Part shown: positions 55,074 to 64,000 of the stretch, one piece after another
Layout of the letters: each line of letters starts with the position of its first letter
Numbering within the stretch: the stretch's first letter is position 1
DNA from: Alviniconcha marisindica
Lineage: Eukaryota > Mollusca > Gastropoda > Provannidae
NCBI GenBank assembly: GCA_018857735.1
Contig: JABMCL010002719.1
Span: 62,001-126,000, forward strand
Direction: 5' to 3'
Length of the DNA stretch: 64,000 nucleotides
Notes under the pieces: generated by a model
What the model was told of the DNA's origin: nothing
Seen by the model: only the letters and a program-made list of their open reading frames with translations
The model's database searches: none
Position numbers and translations under genes: made by a program

Positions 55074-55560
55074 GAAAACCGACGATCAGTTTGATCTTCC
55101 TCCGTTCATTCTTCCCTCCTCTTCTCGATCGGCGTGGCTTTCTGGGCACGTTTCTCGCAATGCCGAGATGTGATAGACGTGCGATCAGCTGGGGGGGAGG
55201 AAGGGGGGGGGGGGGGGGGGGTGGGCAGCGGTTTCCAGAGACAGAAGATCATGTCGAGTGTAGCGGGGGCAGGGGCGGCACAGGTGGCAAACAACACTTT
55301 CTTCTCTGTGTTGTGTAGCTCACGGTTGTTGCGACGCACGGCTGCACTGAACACGCTGTCACTGAACACAGGCTCAACATGACCGGCTGGCGGCAAGCAG
55401 TGTAAAACAGAGAGTAGAGTCAGGACTTGCAGAAACAGAACAAGACCAACTGTCCTCACTTCCAGTGGAAGTGACACACAAAACTGGTACCACGATAACG
55501 GCCACATCACGAGGAACAATGCTATCACGTCAACTAATCAAACCAGGAGACTAATCAAGC
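55074..55560 (-). mobile_element. Family A 5' region
   Basis: Short minus frames (MPRKPRRSRRGGKNERRKIK at 55149) suggest the ORF2 N-terminus or the end of an ORF1. The exact 5' end is not marked, and a clear target duplication was not found. The sequence beyond about 55600 belongs to family B. Confidence 0.55.
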
Positions 55561-55599
55561 GAGATTTGCAATAATTAGCAGAGCAGATGCATCAACGCC

Positions 55600-57230
55600 T
55601 GTAAGGGCGCGTGAACACTATTCAACGTGTTCTGAACTGACGGCATGGAAAGTTTCAAGCGGAATACCAGAAAAAAACGACAGAGTCTGCACGACGGGGC
55701 GTTGAGTCCAGATTACTCCGGATCGTCTCCATCTTTTCGGTAAAAAAACTCGTTGAACTTACTGGGAAGATTTACGGGGGAAATATTGCCTGGCAGGACA
55801 GTGTTCATGGACGTGCCCATCATCTGACCGCTCAGACGAAACAGTTCCTTGGAAGAATCGGCACTGACAATTTTTTCACACAAGAACTGTTTCTTTGCGT
55901 TCCCGATTAGTCGATTTACAACATTGCGACAGTAAGCGTAAATCTGACGGTGAACTTCAAGACTGTCGCTCGGCACATCGACGTTGCTGCTTGGCCTGCT
56001 TTATTTCCTGGGTCATCCAAGGTGCAGACATGCGGCGCATGTTTGTCCAGAAGTTCACGGAGACACGCATTGTAAGCACTGACTGTGTCAGCGGCGCCAG
56101 AGACAGCTGGAAACGCTGACAAAACATCGGTCTTAAAGTTATCAGTGTTTAAAGCTTTCAGATTTCGCGATCTCACTTCCTTTGTCGTCTTCCCTGGCTT
56201 TCTGAAACGCAACGCAACAGAAATCACAAAGTGGTCTGAAATGAGTTTATCAACAACGCAAAGCTCCTCAACGTCCACGTCCCTGTTGGTGATGAGCCAG
56301 TCTAGTGTGTGTCCATGACGGTGAGTGGGGACATTGACAAGTTGCTGTAAGCTGAGATTGTGCAGCAATTTTTATCAGGTCAGCAACAGAAACACCAGAG
56401 TCAGTCAAAATGAAAATGTATGTCGCCAAGAACAAAAAGTATGTCGCACAAGACGTACGACTCAAGTACGGAACATCTTGTTGGACAGCTTGTCCAGGAA
56501 CATCTTGTTGGACAGCTTATTCTTTCTGCTAGGAGGTGGGCGGTAAACACAGAGGAACGACACTGACTGGTCTTGACAGCAGAGGCGCGTTTCACACACC
56601 TCAAACGATTTGAAAGCCAAGTCCTTTGTTGATACTTTAACACAATCCACCAAACTGTTTCTGAACAACACTGCAAGTGCCCCCCCCCCCACACACACAC
56701 ACACACCCCGTGCCATTAGCCCTAGGTACAGATTTCAAAGTGAAACATCCGCGGACGTGCAGCTCCATCACAGACGACTCGTATTTTCCGCTGTTTGCGT
56801 CGACCCCTTCTACATGAGCGCCTCAATGAAAGGTGGTGTCCGATCCCCAGCTCTTGAAGGCGAGAGATCAGCAAGGGGTCGAGTAGGCCTCTCCCAGGTT
56901 TGCAAGACAGAAGCTGGTCCCGCCCGCAGGGACGAATGGGTTCAGTACAACTTAACACAGAAGCGCAGGTATCGGTGTCTTGGTCATCCTGAGTACTGAC
57001 ACCGAGCGGTGTATGTGTGGAGTGAAGCACGTGCAAATACTGGTCACTGTCTTCAGCCAGCAATGGCTGCCACTGAGCGATCAAGCTAAGTGTCAGATGC
57101 AGAAACAAACAAACACAAGCAATTCTGGATCCCGTGGGCAGAGACGTACAAAATATATACCAGTAGGTAGTCCAGTCCATGACGGAAACACTACGCTTAT
57201 CAGCGAAATTAAACAATGGCCTAATTTACA
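55600..57230 (-). mobile_element. L2-type LINE family B, 5' (endonuclease) part
   Basis: Minus pieces: VSTKDLAFKSFEVCETRLCC, VSFLCVYRPPPSRKNKLSNK, FVLGDIHFHFD (GDxHxHF motif), GHTLDWLITNRDVDVEELCV and KLISDHFVISVALRF (S-D-H motif), KQFLCEKIVSADSSKELFRL, NLPSKFNEFFYRKDGDDPE. One frame over it continues ETIRSNLDSTPRRAD and GIPLETFHAVSSEHVE, which joins logically to IILKMPKKSCDLDS at about 51800 across the nested element. A 24-bp tandem duplication (GGAACATCTTGTTGGACAGC) lies near 56470-56520. Confidence 0.9.
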
Positions 57231-59588
57231 CGAAAAGTAACATACTCTGCAGAGACGAGACGCAGAGCTGCCTGTCAGGCGTGTGAACTCAACTCAACTC
57301 AAATGCTGTAGCTTGGTCTTCTGGAGGAGTCTTGTGACACTGCCGTGAGTCGTGGACCTGTAGTAGCCGGTAATGAAGCGTGCTGCATTGCGCTGGGTGT
57401 ACTACATTATGTCGATGTCCTTTTTCAGTCAGGTAGGGGTCCCACATGACAGCGCTGTATTCCTGAAAGGGTCGGACGAGGGCCAGGTATGCGCTGTTCC
57501 GGCAGGCCGGTGAGAATTGGCGTAGGTTTCAGTGAATGCGCCGACGGTTCTGTCTACACTTTTGATGCTGCTGCTAATGTGTGGACCCCATTTGAAATCT
57601 TCAGAGATCCGGATCCTCAGGTAGACGTTGGAGGTTACTCGTTGCAGGATCTACTCTTCAGCTGATAGAAGGAGGAAGAGTGTTGGAGGCTGAGGATGTA
57701 GCATTTGCTGGCGTTGAAGCGCGTGGCTCCGGTGTCAAGGGTGTGGTGATCCTGGGTGGTGTTGATTTCCCTATAGAGGAGGCAGTCCTCAGCGAATAGG
57801 CTGACCTGGGACTTGACAGCAGAGGGGGATCATTGATGTGGAACAGGAATAGGAGCGTGCCGAAAACTGTCCCCTGTGGAACCCCAGAGTTGACCGATGT
57901 GGTCTCGGAGGACGTGTCTTCAAGCACCACCCTCATCGACTTCTGTGACGGTATCGAAAGCCTTCGAAAAGTCTAGGATGGCGACATCAACTTGTTTGCG
58001 GCTGTCGAAGGAGGTGAGGAAGTCGTGGATGGTCGTCAATATTTGGGTCTCACAGGAGAACCCTGTGCGGAAGCCGTGGTTTAGGTTGGTGAGTATACTA
58101 TGGGTTTCTAGGTGGGAGATGATGTTGCAGCAGATGATGTGTTCAAGGATCTTGCATGGAACACAGGTGAGAGAGATGGGTCAGTAGTTTTCTGTGGCAT
58201 GGCGGTTTCCTTTCTTGAAGGCACAGCTGATATTTTGCTTGCAGCCAGCTCGGATGGAGGGTGCCACTGTAACGGTGGTAGATGGTCCGGAATGCTGGCG
58301 CGATCTGGTAGGCACAGAACTTCAGGATGGTGTTCGGGATGCCAATGGTCCTGATGCTTTGTGGGGCTTGGTGACTCAGGCCGTGGAGATGGTGAACCGA
58401 TCAATCGGGGCGGTGGTTGGTTTGGCGAGGGGAGTGAGACTTGCCGTAATACACTTGGTGAAGACGGACTTGAATTATTGTAGTAGTCTGGCCTTGCCTC
58501 GGCTGTCATTTAGGCGCTGGCCACATTCCTTGAGCGGGGCTATTCCTGAGTTGTTCTGCCTCTTCCTCTTTACCAGGTTCCAGAACGGTTTGGTTTTGTA
58601 TTCTCCAGCCCTTCCTTGATCTTGCCGTTAATGCGGCTCCACTCTGCTCTTGTGCATTCCTGCTTGCAGTGCTTCTGAAAGACACGGTAGGCTGTCCAGT
58701 TGTTGGTCTGCTTTGCTCGTCGGAACAATCTCTGCGTTTGAGTGGGATTCCCATGGCTCATGGGAAGGATTCATTTTCTTCTGGAGCTTGGAAGGGATGC
58801 TGCAATCCATCGCCTTCTGCAATAGGGTCCCGAAGGATGTCCAAAGTGTGATGACGCCGTCTCCGTTGTTGTACTGGTTGACAACAGTCTGCGCTCCTTT
58901 ATCCAGCTCCTCCTTCAATGTGTCCCAGTCGGCTTTGTGGAACTTATATATTTTCCTTGGTGGGATGGCCGAAACATGGGGTTTAGTGTCAAAATCAGTG
59001 ACGGTGATATCATGATCTGATAGTCCTGGGATGGCAGAGTTGGATTTGTTAAGAGAGGGGTTGGTTGAGACGACTAAACCCTAGAGTTGGACTTGTTAGG
59101 GGTTGATTTGGGAAGACTAACCCGAGCGTACTCGAGTCTCTGGTGGTGCAGTCCTGGACCTGGCTAAAAAAATAATAATTAAAAGCAGAAGAGGGGTCTG
59201 TTGTAGCACTCTGTCGGATCCTTTTGGGCTTACGATTTGGATGTCCCAGCTGATGTCGGAGCAGTTGAAGTCACCCGCAAGGAGGAAGTGCGGCTGGCTC
59301 TTCGCGTTGTTATGACCAGGTTCTGCGACTTCTGCAGTTCCTTCAGGTCGTGTGCATTTGTGTGGCATGTAGAAGGTCCCCAAGTAGAGGTCCTTCAGAT
59401 TCTGAAATTTGATCTTTACTCATTCCAGCTCGCAGTCTGTGACTAGTTCCGGCTGTTCAAAGGACAGATTCGCGGAGAAGGGTGAAAACGCCGCCACCCA
59501 GGGCGCACTGCCTTCCCATACTCAAACACTGGTTGTGTCTGTAGACATTGTATGAGGATGGGAAGAAGATGGGAATACAATACAATAA

Positions 59589-59646
59589 AAGCCTGGCGAA
59601 AATCCTGCTGCCGACGAAGGTCGGCAGCAGGGTTTTCGCCAGGCTT
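59589..59646. repeat. 27-bp hairpin, one mismatch, 4-nt loop
   Basis: AAGCCTGGCGAAAATCCTGC.. (59589-59615) pairs with 59620-59646 except at one position. The loop is GAAG. It sits within the family C endonuclease coding region and breaks it, as if a short segment was copied in inverted orientation. Confidence 0.9.
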
Positions 59647-59859
59647 GATTCCTAGGAGCCAGGACTCCGTTCCGTAAATGACATCCGGTTTCACTAGTCG
59701 AGGATCGCTGCTATTTACAACTGTTTGTCAAAGACACTCCTGTAGTTTACCGTCAAAACACCAAGGTGTTTATAATGTTACGTGGAAGGCCATGGTCGTG
59801 TTAGGTTGAAGACTGGACAGATGAGTGTCTTGAGGACTTCGAGGAGTAGCGGCGTGTCC

Positions 59860-60279
59860 TTACCTGCCTTCCTTGGGACTGCGGCACAGTTGGGAGAAAA
59901 CGTGGGGTTGGAGGAGGTGAAGGAGACAGGGACTGAAGTATTTATATGGTGGATTGAAAACGTTTGAAGTGGACAGTACAAAGCTGTTGAAGGTGAACGT
60001 GTCGCTGTTGCCACTGTCGCATTTGGGACATATCCACTGGACATGGCTAGCTCTCCCGACCAGTTCATAGTCGGCAGTGCAACACGTGTGGTGGTACCAG
60101 ATACCACACGAGTCGCAGTTTATCCCCTTGCACTCCCAAGTGACTGGTCTCTCACAGAAGCCACATGGGTAGACAGACTGGAGGCCGTGGTTTAGCTGGA
60201 CATCACCCAAGAGCAACAGTACCAGCAGGAACAGGACAGGGTTGGATTTGAAGTGGTGGGTTGCTTCAGGGTCCGACAC
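59860..60279 (-). pseudogene. PHD-finger N-terminus of LINE family C
   Basis: Residues about 38-87 read YPCGFCERPVTWECKGINCD, SCGIWYHHTCCTADYEL and VQWICPKCD. The cysteines and histidine match a Cys4-His-Cys3 PHD pattern. PHD fingers occur at the start of some invertebrate LINE ORFs and may bind histone tails. The preceding hydrophobic LFLLVLLLLGDVQ stretch is unusual and may be an upstream-frame artefact. The following part loses frame before the endonuclease. Confidence 0.82.
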
Positions 60280-60303
60280 ACGGGACGTCGGTGGACAAAG
60301 TAG

Positions 60304-60960
60304 ATGCTAGTAACTTTTTATAATGCTGTAATATGTAGTATTATTATGTTTGGTTCTGTCTGTTGGGGTGGGAATATTTCAAAATTAGATACAGGGAGGT
60401 TGGAAAAGATTGTAAAAAAAGCAGGTCATGTTGTGGGAAAGCCACGGACAGTTTTAAGACTTTACACGAAAAGAGACTGTACAGAAAACTAATGCAAATA
60501 TTAAACGACCCTACACATCCAATGAGACACTACTTTGATAACAGACGTAGCAACAGGAGTGGAAGATTTTTACTTCCGAGAACAAATACAAACCGTTATA
60601 AAGCCTCGTTTTTACCTTCGGCTCTGTCAGTTTTTAATGAAAATTATACCAGTCATTAACTGAGTGTGCGCATGCGTTAAGACATCTGTTTCTAACGGAG
60701 GGTTGGGGATGTGTGAACTAATGATTTTTATTTAATTTGAGAGTTTTTACGTTTTGGTTTGACACAGAGAAAGCATTATTCCAGGTAATTTTGGGTTTGC
60801 TATAACTAAGTATTAGTGTATGCAGATTGAGAGAAAGGGGGCGTATGTATAAGAGTGTGCATGTGCGTGTGGTTCATGATTTGAGATATGTTCTTTGTTG
60901 TGCGATCGAACGACAGCTTTAATTTCCCACTGGGATTAATAAAGTAAATTGTTATTGTTA
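60304..60960 (+). mobile_element. Rex-like LINE C-terminus and 3' end
   Basis: TFYNAVICSIIMFGSVCWGG, then KKAGHVVGKPRTVLRLYTKR, and one frame over LYRKLMQILNDPTHPMRHYF and RFLLPRTNTNRYKASFLPSA. The noncoding end reads TGGGATTAATAAAGTAAATT then GTTATTGTTA, a retroposon tail. One frameshift near 60480. Confidence 0.88.
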
Positions 60961-61340
60961 GAAGAGGTATGGTCAGTGGGAGGTGGTGTCAGTCGGTGGT
61001 AGAGGGAGACGACAATGACGGTAAACAGAATGCCTCGCATCATGATGGCGTCCAGCAGAAATGTTCATGTGCATTCACCAGCAGGTGAAATCGACGGAGA
61101 AGTCGAAAATCAGACAAGAAAGGAGACGAAGTCAAAAGTCAGGGCAAAAACAAAGATGGCGGGTGGAAGCTGGCCGAAGATGAATTGGGTGGCATTTTGG
61201 GGCCGGCAATCGACACAAACCTGGAGCCTGAAACAGTGTTATGATTTTGTACAGTAGGTCTAAAGGGATTAGTCTATTGTAAAAAAATAAGGCGGATAAG
61301 ATAATTTTCGTTCGCTAAAATTGAGTTTGAAATGGGTGTT
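60961..61340. other. No recognisable gene
   Basis: An 80-codon frame (61015-61257) is basic and low in complexity without a known motif. Confidence 0.4.
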
Positions 61341-61344
61341 GATC

Positions 61345-61465
61345 GCAATAATGGTAAATACGGCCTTTCTTCTCGCTCCCCGGATGCTTCAGTACTGTGC
61401 ATCACCGAGACTTGGCTTGACCCCAGACACAGCAGTCACTGACCCGGGTCACACCTTTTGAGAGC
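61345..61465 (+). mobile_element. LINE endonuclease fragment
   Basis: The + frame reads LSSRSPDASVLCITETWLDP then RHSSH, stop, PGSHLL. This is the E-T-W-L motif of a LINE endonuclease and its surroundings only. Confidence 0.7.
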
Positions 61466-61734
61466 TGACCGTTGCCCCGTACTCTCGCACAAAAAAGACA
61501 GTTTAGACATAGTTACTGAACAGGTGCTTCTTGAGGGTGGCCTTAATCGTAGTCGAGGACTGCTGTTAGTTACGACTGCAGGTAGAATCAGAGTGGCGGA
61601 GTGATTGAGGCAAATGTTCCAAACAGATCGGCCAGCGTAAGAAAACGTTGTTTCACCAAATGTTTTTGTGTTTGTCAAAGGTTCTGGTGTCGGACGCGGA
61701 TCGTAATTCACTTGTTGGAGCATCCGGTTGAACG
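61466..61734 (-). mobile_element. LINE C-terminal fragment
   Basis: The minus frame reads RTPEPLT-like PRPTPEPLTNTKTFGETTFS then YAGRSVWNICLNHSATL, a LINE ORF2 end (F-x-Y-A-G-x-x-x-W-N). The orientation is opposite to both neighbours. Confidence 0.7.
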
Positions 61735-61740
61735 AGATCA

Positions 61741-61837
61741 GCCAAACTGAAAACCTTCCTCTTCTCACAATATTTCTGCCCCAACTAATATCAATACCCA
61801 GTTTCTGCTACAGTCAGCGCGCGCGCGCGCGCTGTGC

Positions 61838-61879
<42 letters not shown>

Positions 61880-62037
61880 TGTGTGTGTGTTCATATAATG
61901 CCTTATGTAAATTGTTTTGATAGGACTGTTTTCTACGTGTGTATAGAATATTGTATTTAGGTTAATGTGTACGATGTGAGCGCTCAGGGCGTTGACGAAC
62001 GCATGATAAATGTACACTATTATTATTATTATTTTTA
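61741..62037 (+). mobile_element. Family A LINE 3' end, 5'-truncated, AGATCA flanks
   Basis: GCCAAACTGAAAACCTTCCT (the KLKTFLF end of ORF2), then (GC)n(GT)n at 61818-61890, GTAAATTGTTTTGATAGGAC, GAGCGCTCAGGGCGTTGACG and (ATT)n. AGATCA occurs immediately before (61735-61740) and after (62038-62043), a short target duplication. Confidence 0.9.
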
Positions 62038-62043
62038 AGATCA

Positions 62044-62189
62044 AGTTTCAGCTATGGAGAATATAAATCCCTACTGTGCTGTCATTGTCGTTGGTGATTT
62101 CAATCACAAGTGCCTCAGTAAATCAGTATTAAGATACAAACGGCACTTGGTCTGTCCCACATACAAAGACAAGCACTTGACCACTGTTA
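62044..62189 (+). mobile_element. Rex-like LINE (family D) endonuclease, left part
   Basis: MENINPYCAVIVVGDFNHKC then HLVCPTYKDKHL, the G-D-F-N-H and C-P-T-x-x-x-x-T-L-D-H region. A one-base deletion precedes the D-H-C-Y reading at about 62178. The domain resumes after an insertion at about 62600. Confidence 0.82.
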
Positions 62190-62590
62190 CAATACAATAT
62201 AACTTTATTGCCAAGTGTCAATACACTGATTGCACGAGGAATGTTTTGTGGTGCCAAGTACACTCATCACACATTCACTCCAAAAATAAAACATTGAATT
62301 ACAACAACAGCAAATAAACATCCTGGTAAAAAGCCATTCATAGATAAATACATGAAAAATCCCACTGGCATCAAGCTGTGCATATCACATAAAACTGCCA
62401 CTTCCCGAGGACTCCCCTCTTAAAAGTTAGTGTCCTAATAAAAGCAATTATAAGAATTATCTACAACAAATTAATTAATTAACCCCGCCGGCTTACTCCG
62501 CTGGCCACTATCACCCTGACTCATCCAAGATCATACGCACTAAAAACTAAAAACATTAAAAACGGTATCATATCAAAGGAGCATATCACG
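62190..62590 (-). mobile_element. Insertion splitting the family D endonuclease
   Basis: The left edge ACAATACAATATAACTTTAT, read on the minus strand, is CAATAAAGTTATATTGTATT, a retroposon 3' end. No coding remnant is clear in the ~400 bp, so this would be a 5'-truncated insertion of an unidentified minus-strand element. Confidence 0.55.
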
Positions 62591-62595
62591 CCAAC

Positions 62596-63800
62596 TCCCG
62601 TGCCCCGTAGGGAAACTCTGACCACAGCACTGTTAGCTTAGAACTGTCAAGCCGGTGAAAAAGACCGTGAAAAAGTGGAGTCCCGAGAGTACAGAGGCAC
62701 TGCGCGGCTGCTTCGAGTGCACGGACTGGAGCGTTTTTGAATGCGCGTGCACTGATCTTGACGAACACCCAGACACTGTGACAGCTTACGTAAGCTTTTG
62801 TGTGGTATCATGCATTCCCACATGGACAGTCTATGTCTAACGACAAGCCGTGATTTACGAAAAAGGTGAAAAGCAAGTTCGTGGCTAAGGACGCTGCCTT
62901 CAGGAGTTTCGCGGGCGGGCAAAGGACGAAGCGCGCAGTGCAACTGCCACAACCAAAGCAGAGTACAAGGACAAGCTGGAGGATCAGTTCTCCTCCAACA
63001 ACACTCGTGCTGTGTGGCAAGGCCTACAGACTATCACACAGTACAAGGCGAAATCGGCTACTATCAGCAGCGACCCGACGCTTCCAGAGGAGAGTGAGGG
63101 AAGCCTTTTCCGGAGCCAGAACACCAGGAAAGCGTCAGGCTCTGACAATGTGTGGGCCCTGCCACCGCGTGCAGACCAGTTGGCTCAGTGTTCGCTGCTC
63201 TGTTCAACAGGTCGCTGGAGCAATGCCACGTCCCACGATACTTCAAGACCTCCACCATAGTGCCCATTCTCAAGAAGCCCAGCATAGCACGCCTCAACGA
63301 TTATCAACCAGTCGCTCTGACCTCCGTGGTCATGAAAATGTTCGAGCACCTGGTTCTCAGGTCCCTCAAGGCAGCTACTGATCATCAGCTGGACCCGCAC
63401 CAGTTCGCTTACCTGGCCAACATATCTTTTGATGATGCTGTCTCGCCTACCTTGCACCGCATTCTGCAGCATCTTGAGACCTCCGGCACGTCTGTTAGGG
63501 TGCTGTTCGTGGATTTCAGTTCAGCGTTCAACACGATCATCCCACGGAAGCTGACAAACTGATCCACATGGGCATTGCCAGGTCTCTGTATATGCATTTG
63601 GATTCTTGACTTCCTCCAGGACAGGCTCTCGAAGGAGATCATCCTCAACGTCGGCTAATGTGCTTTCACCTCTGCTGTTCTCACTGTTCACAAATGACAG
63701 CGTGTCATCAGTGCCCTCTAGAGTCATGATCAAATTTTCAGATGATACCACACTGGAGGGTATGATCCAAAACTCTGATGAGTTGGCCTAGACTACCTTA
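62596..63800 (+). mobile_element. Rex-like LINE (family D), EN end to RT
   Basis: GNSDHSTVSLELSSR (S-D-H motif, about 62606-62648), KKTVKKWSPESTEALRGCFE, KAEYKDKLEDQFSSNNTRAV then WQGLQTITQY, PRYFKTSTIVPILKKPSIAR, NDYQPVALTSVVMKMFEHLV, RVLFVDFSSAFNTIIPRKL, and LLFSLFTNDSVSS then VMIKFSDDTTLEGMI. The usual FADD is FSDD. Frame changes near 62830, 63130 and 63560; the region between AFNTI and the SDD motif is shortened. Confidence 0.9.
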
Positions 63801-63804
63801 TCTT

Positions 63805-64000
63805 CCTTTCTCGCCTTCAATCTTCATACGCCGTCTGTGACACAGTTCTTTCATAGTTCAGATCCTAGGTGATCGCAGCCAAACGGTTACAGCCAGTGGT
63901 CTCTATTTAACATCTACACTCCTGAAATGTGGGGTTCCACAAAGTTGACTTTTCGGACCGATACTGTTTCTCTTGTACACCAAGCCTGTGTCAGTTGTCA
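63805..64000 (+). mobile_element. L2-type LINE fragment, runs off the window
   Basis: The + frame reads QTVTASGLYLTSTLLKCGVP, a TGA in place of the residue after GVPQS, then LFGPILFLLYTKPVSVV. This is the G-V-P-Q-G-S-x-L-G-P-I-L-F motif of a different L2-like element. It continues beyond 64000. Confidence 0.78.

Larger units (their letters stand above)
51808..55560 (-). mobile_element. L2-type LINE family A, nearly full length, nested in family B
   Basis: The 3' end, (ATT)n plus ATAAATGTAC, is at 51808-51845. The 3' UTR has (AC)n 51984-52072, then come the C-terminus, RT and endonuclease, and at the top a 5' region near 55150-55560 with a poly-G/C run (about 55204-55220). It is the best copy of the family, which also occurs at 12418, 13387, 35235, 35561 and 61741. 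Multiple frameshifts block a full ORF2. Both flanks are family B sequence, which is joined again when this element is removed. Confidence 0.93.
57245..60290 (-). mobile_element. LINE family C with N-terminal PHD finger, decayed
   Basis: Order on the minus strand: PHD-type zinc finger (60180-60020), endonuclease start (about 59740-59690: KPDVIYGTESWLL), HFLLAGDFNCSDISWD (about 59290), linker (AYRVFQKHCKQECTRAEWS near 58680), RT motif VNSGVPQGTVFGTLLFLFHI (about 57880), and the C-terminal QEYSAVMWDPYLTEK (about 57455) ending near 57290. Nearly every domain changes frame. It abuts the 5' end of family B. Confidence 0.85.

Overview
This is eukaryotic, intron-bearing genomic DNA. It is dense in decayed retroelements, (AC)n/(GT)n microsatellites and long poly-G/poly-C runs. 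The mixture of L2/CR1-type and Rex-like LINEs, a DIRS tyrosine-recombinase retroelement, tRNA-derived SINEs and a PHD-carrying LINE suits a lophotrochozoan, most likely a gastropod mollusc. That assignment is inference from repeat style, not from a diagnostic gene.

The only well-supported host gene is a five-coding-exon CREC-family EF-hand protein (calumenin/reticulocalbin type) on the + strand, 26539-34898. It has a signal peptide, six EF-hands and a C-terminal HEEL retrieval signal, with consistent GT-AG splice sites and phases; the spliced product is 317 residues. Weaker gene-like pieces are a protein-kinase N-lobe fragment (6347-6691, -), a broken C2H2 zinc-finger gene (39098-39830, +) whose first part is duplicated in inverted orientation and split across 40996-41118 and 44480-44637, and a THAP-domain relic with an ETS/CRE/YY1-like leader (47374-47860, +).

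Layout: 1-4090 is a LINE with a nearly intact reverse transcriptase ORF. 4.9-6.2 kb holds a dispersed repeat, a TA-flanked MITE and a tRNA-SINE. 7.0-10.4 kb holds minus-strand LINE pieces and microsatellites. 12.4-14.6 kb is an L2-type LINE (called family A here). 18.2-21.4 kb has a Rex-like LINE, the inverted partner of the 4.9 kb repeat and an array of a roughly 370-420 bp repeat. 21.6-24.8 kb is a DIRS element. 26.5-34.9 kb is the CREC gene with three SINEs in its introns. 35.2-37.2 kb is a family A copy containing two further insertions. 39-46.5 kb contains the split inverted duplication, SINE-into-repeat nesting and LINE ends. 49.3-50.2 kb looks like a solo LTR. 50.4-57.2 kb is an L2-type LINE (family B) split by a nearly full-length family A copy. 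57.2-60.3 kb is a PHD/endonuclease/RT LINE. 60.3-64.0 kb is a patchwork of LINE fragments.

No RNA gene, CRISPR array or operon-like system was seen. No new functional system could be demonstrated. The most notable items are nested insertions with readable target-site duplications, the split inverted duplication of the zinc-finger 5' end, two copies of an apparently core-bearing tRNA-SINE, a mixed inverted/direct repeat array, and a palindrome-flanked THAP relic. Family letters A-D are labels used only in this annotation.
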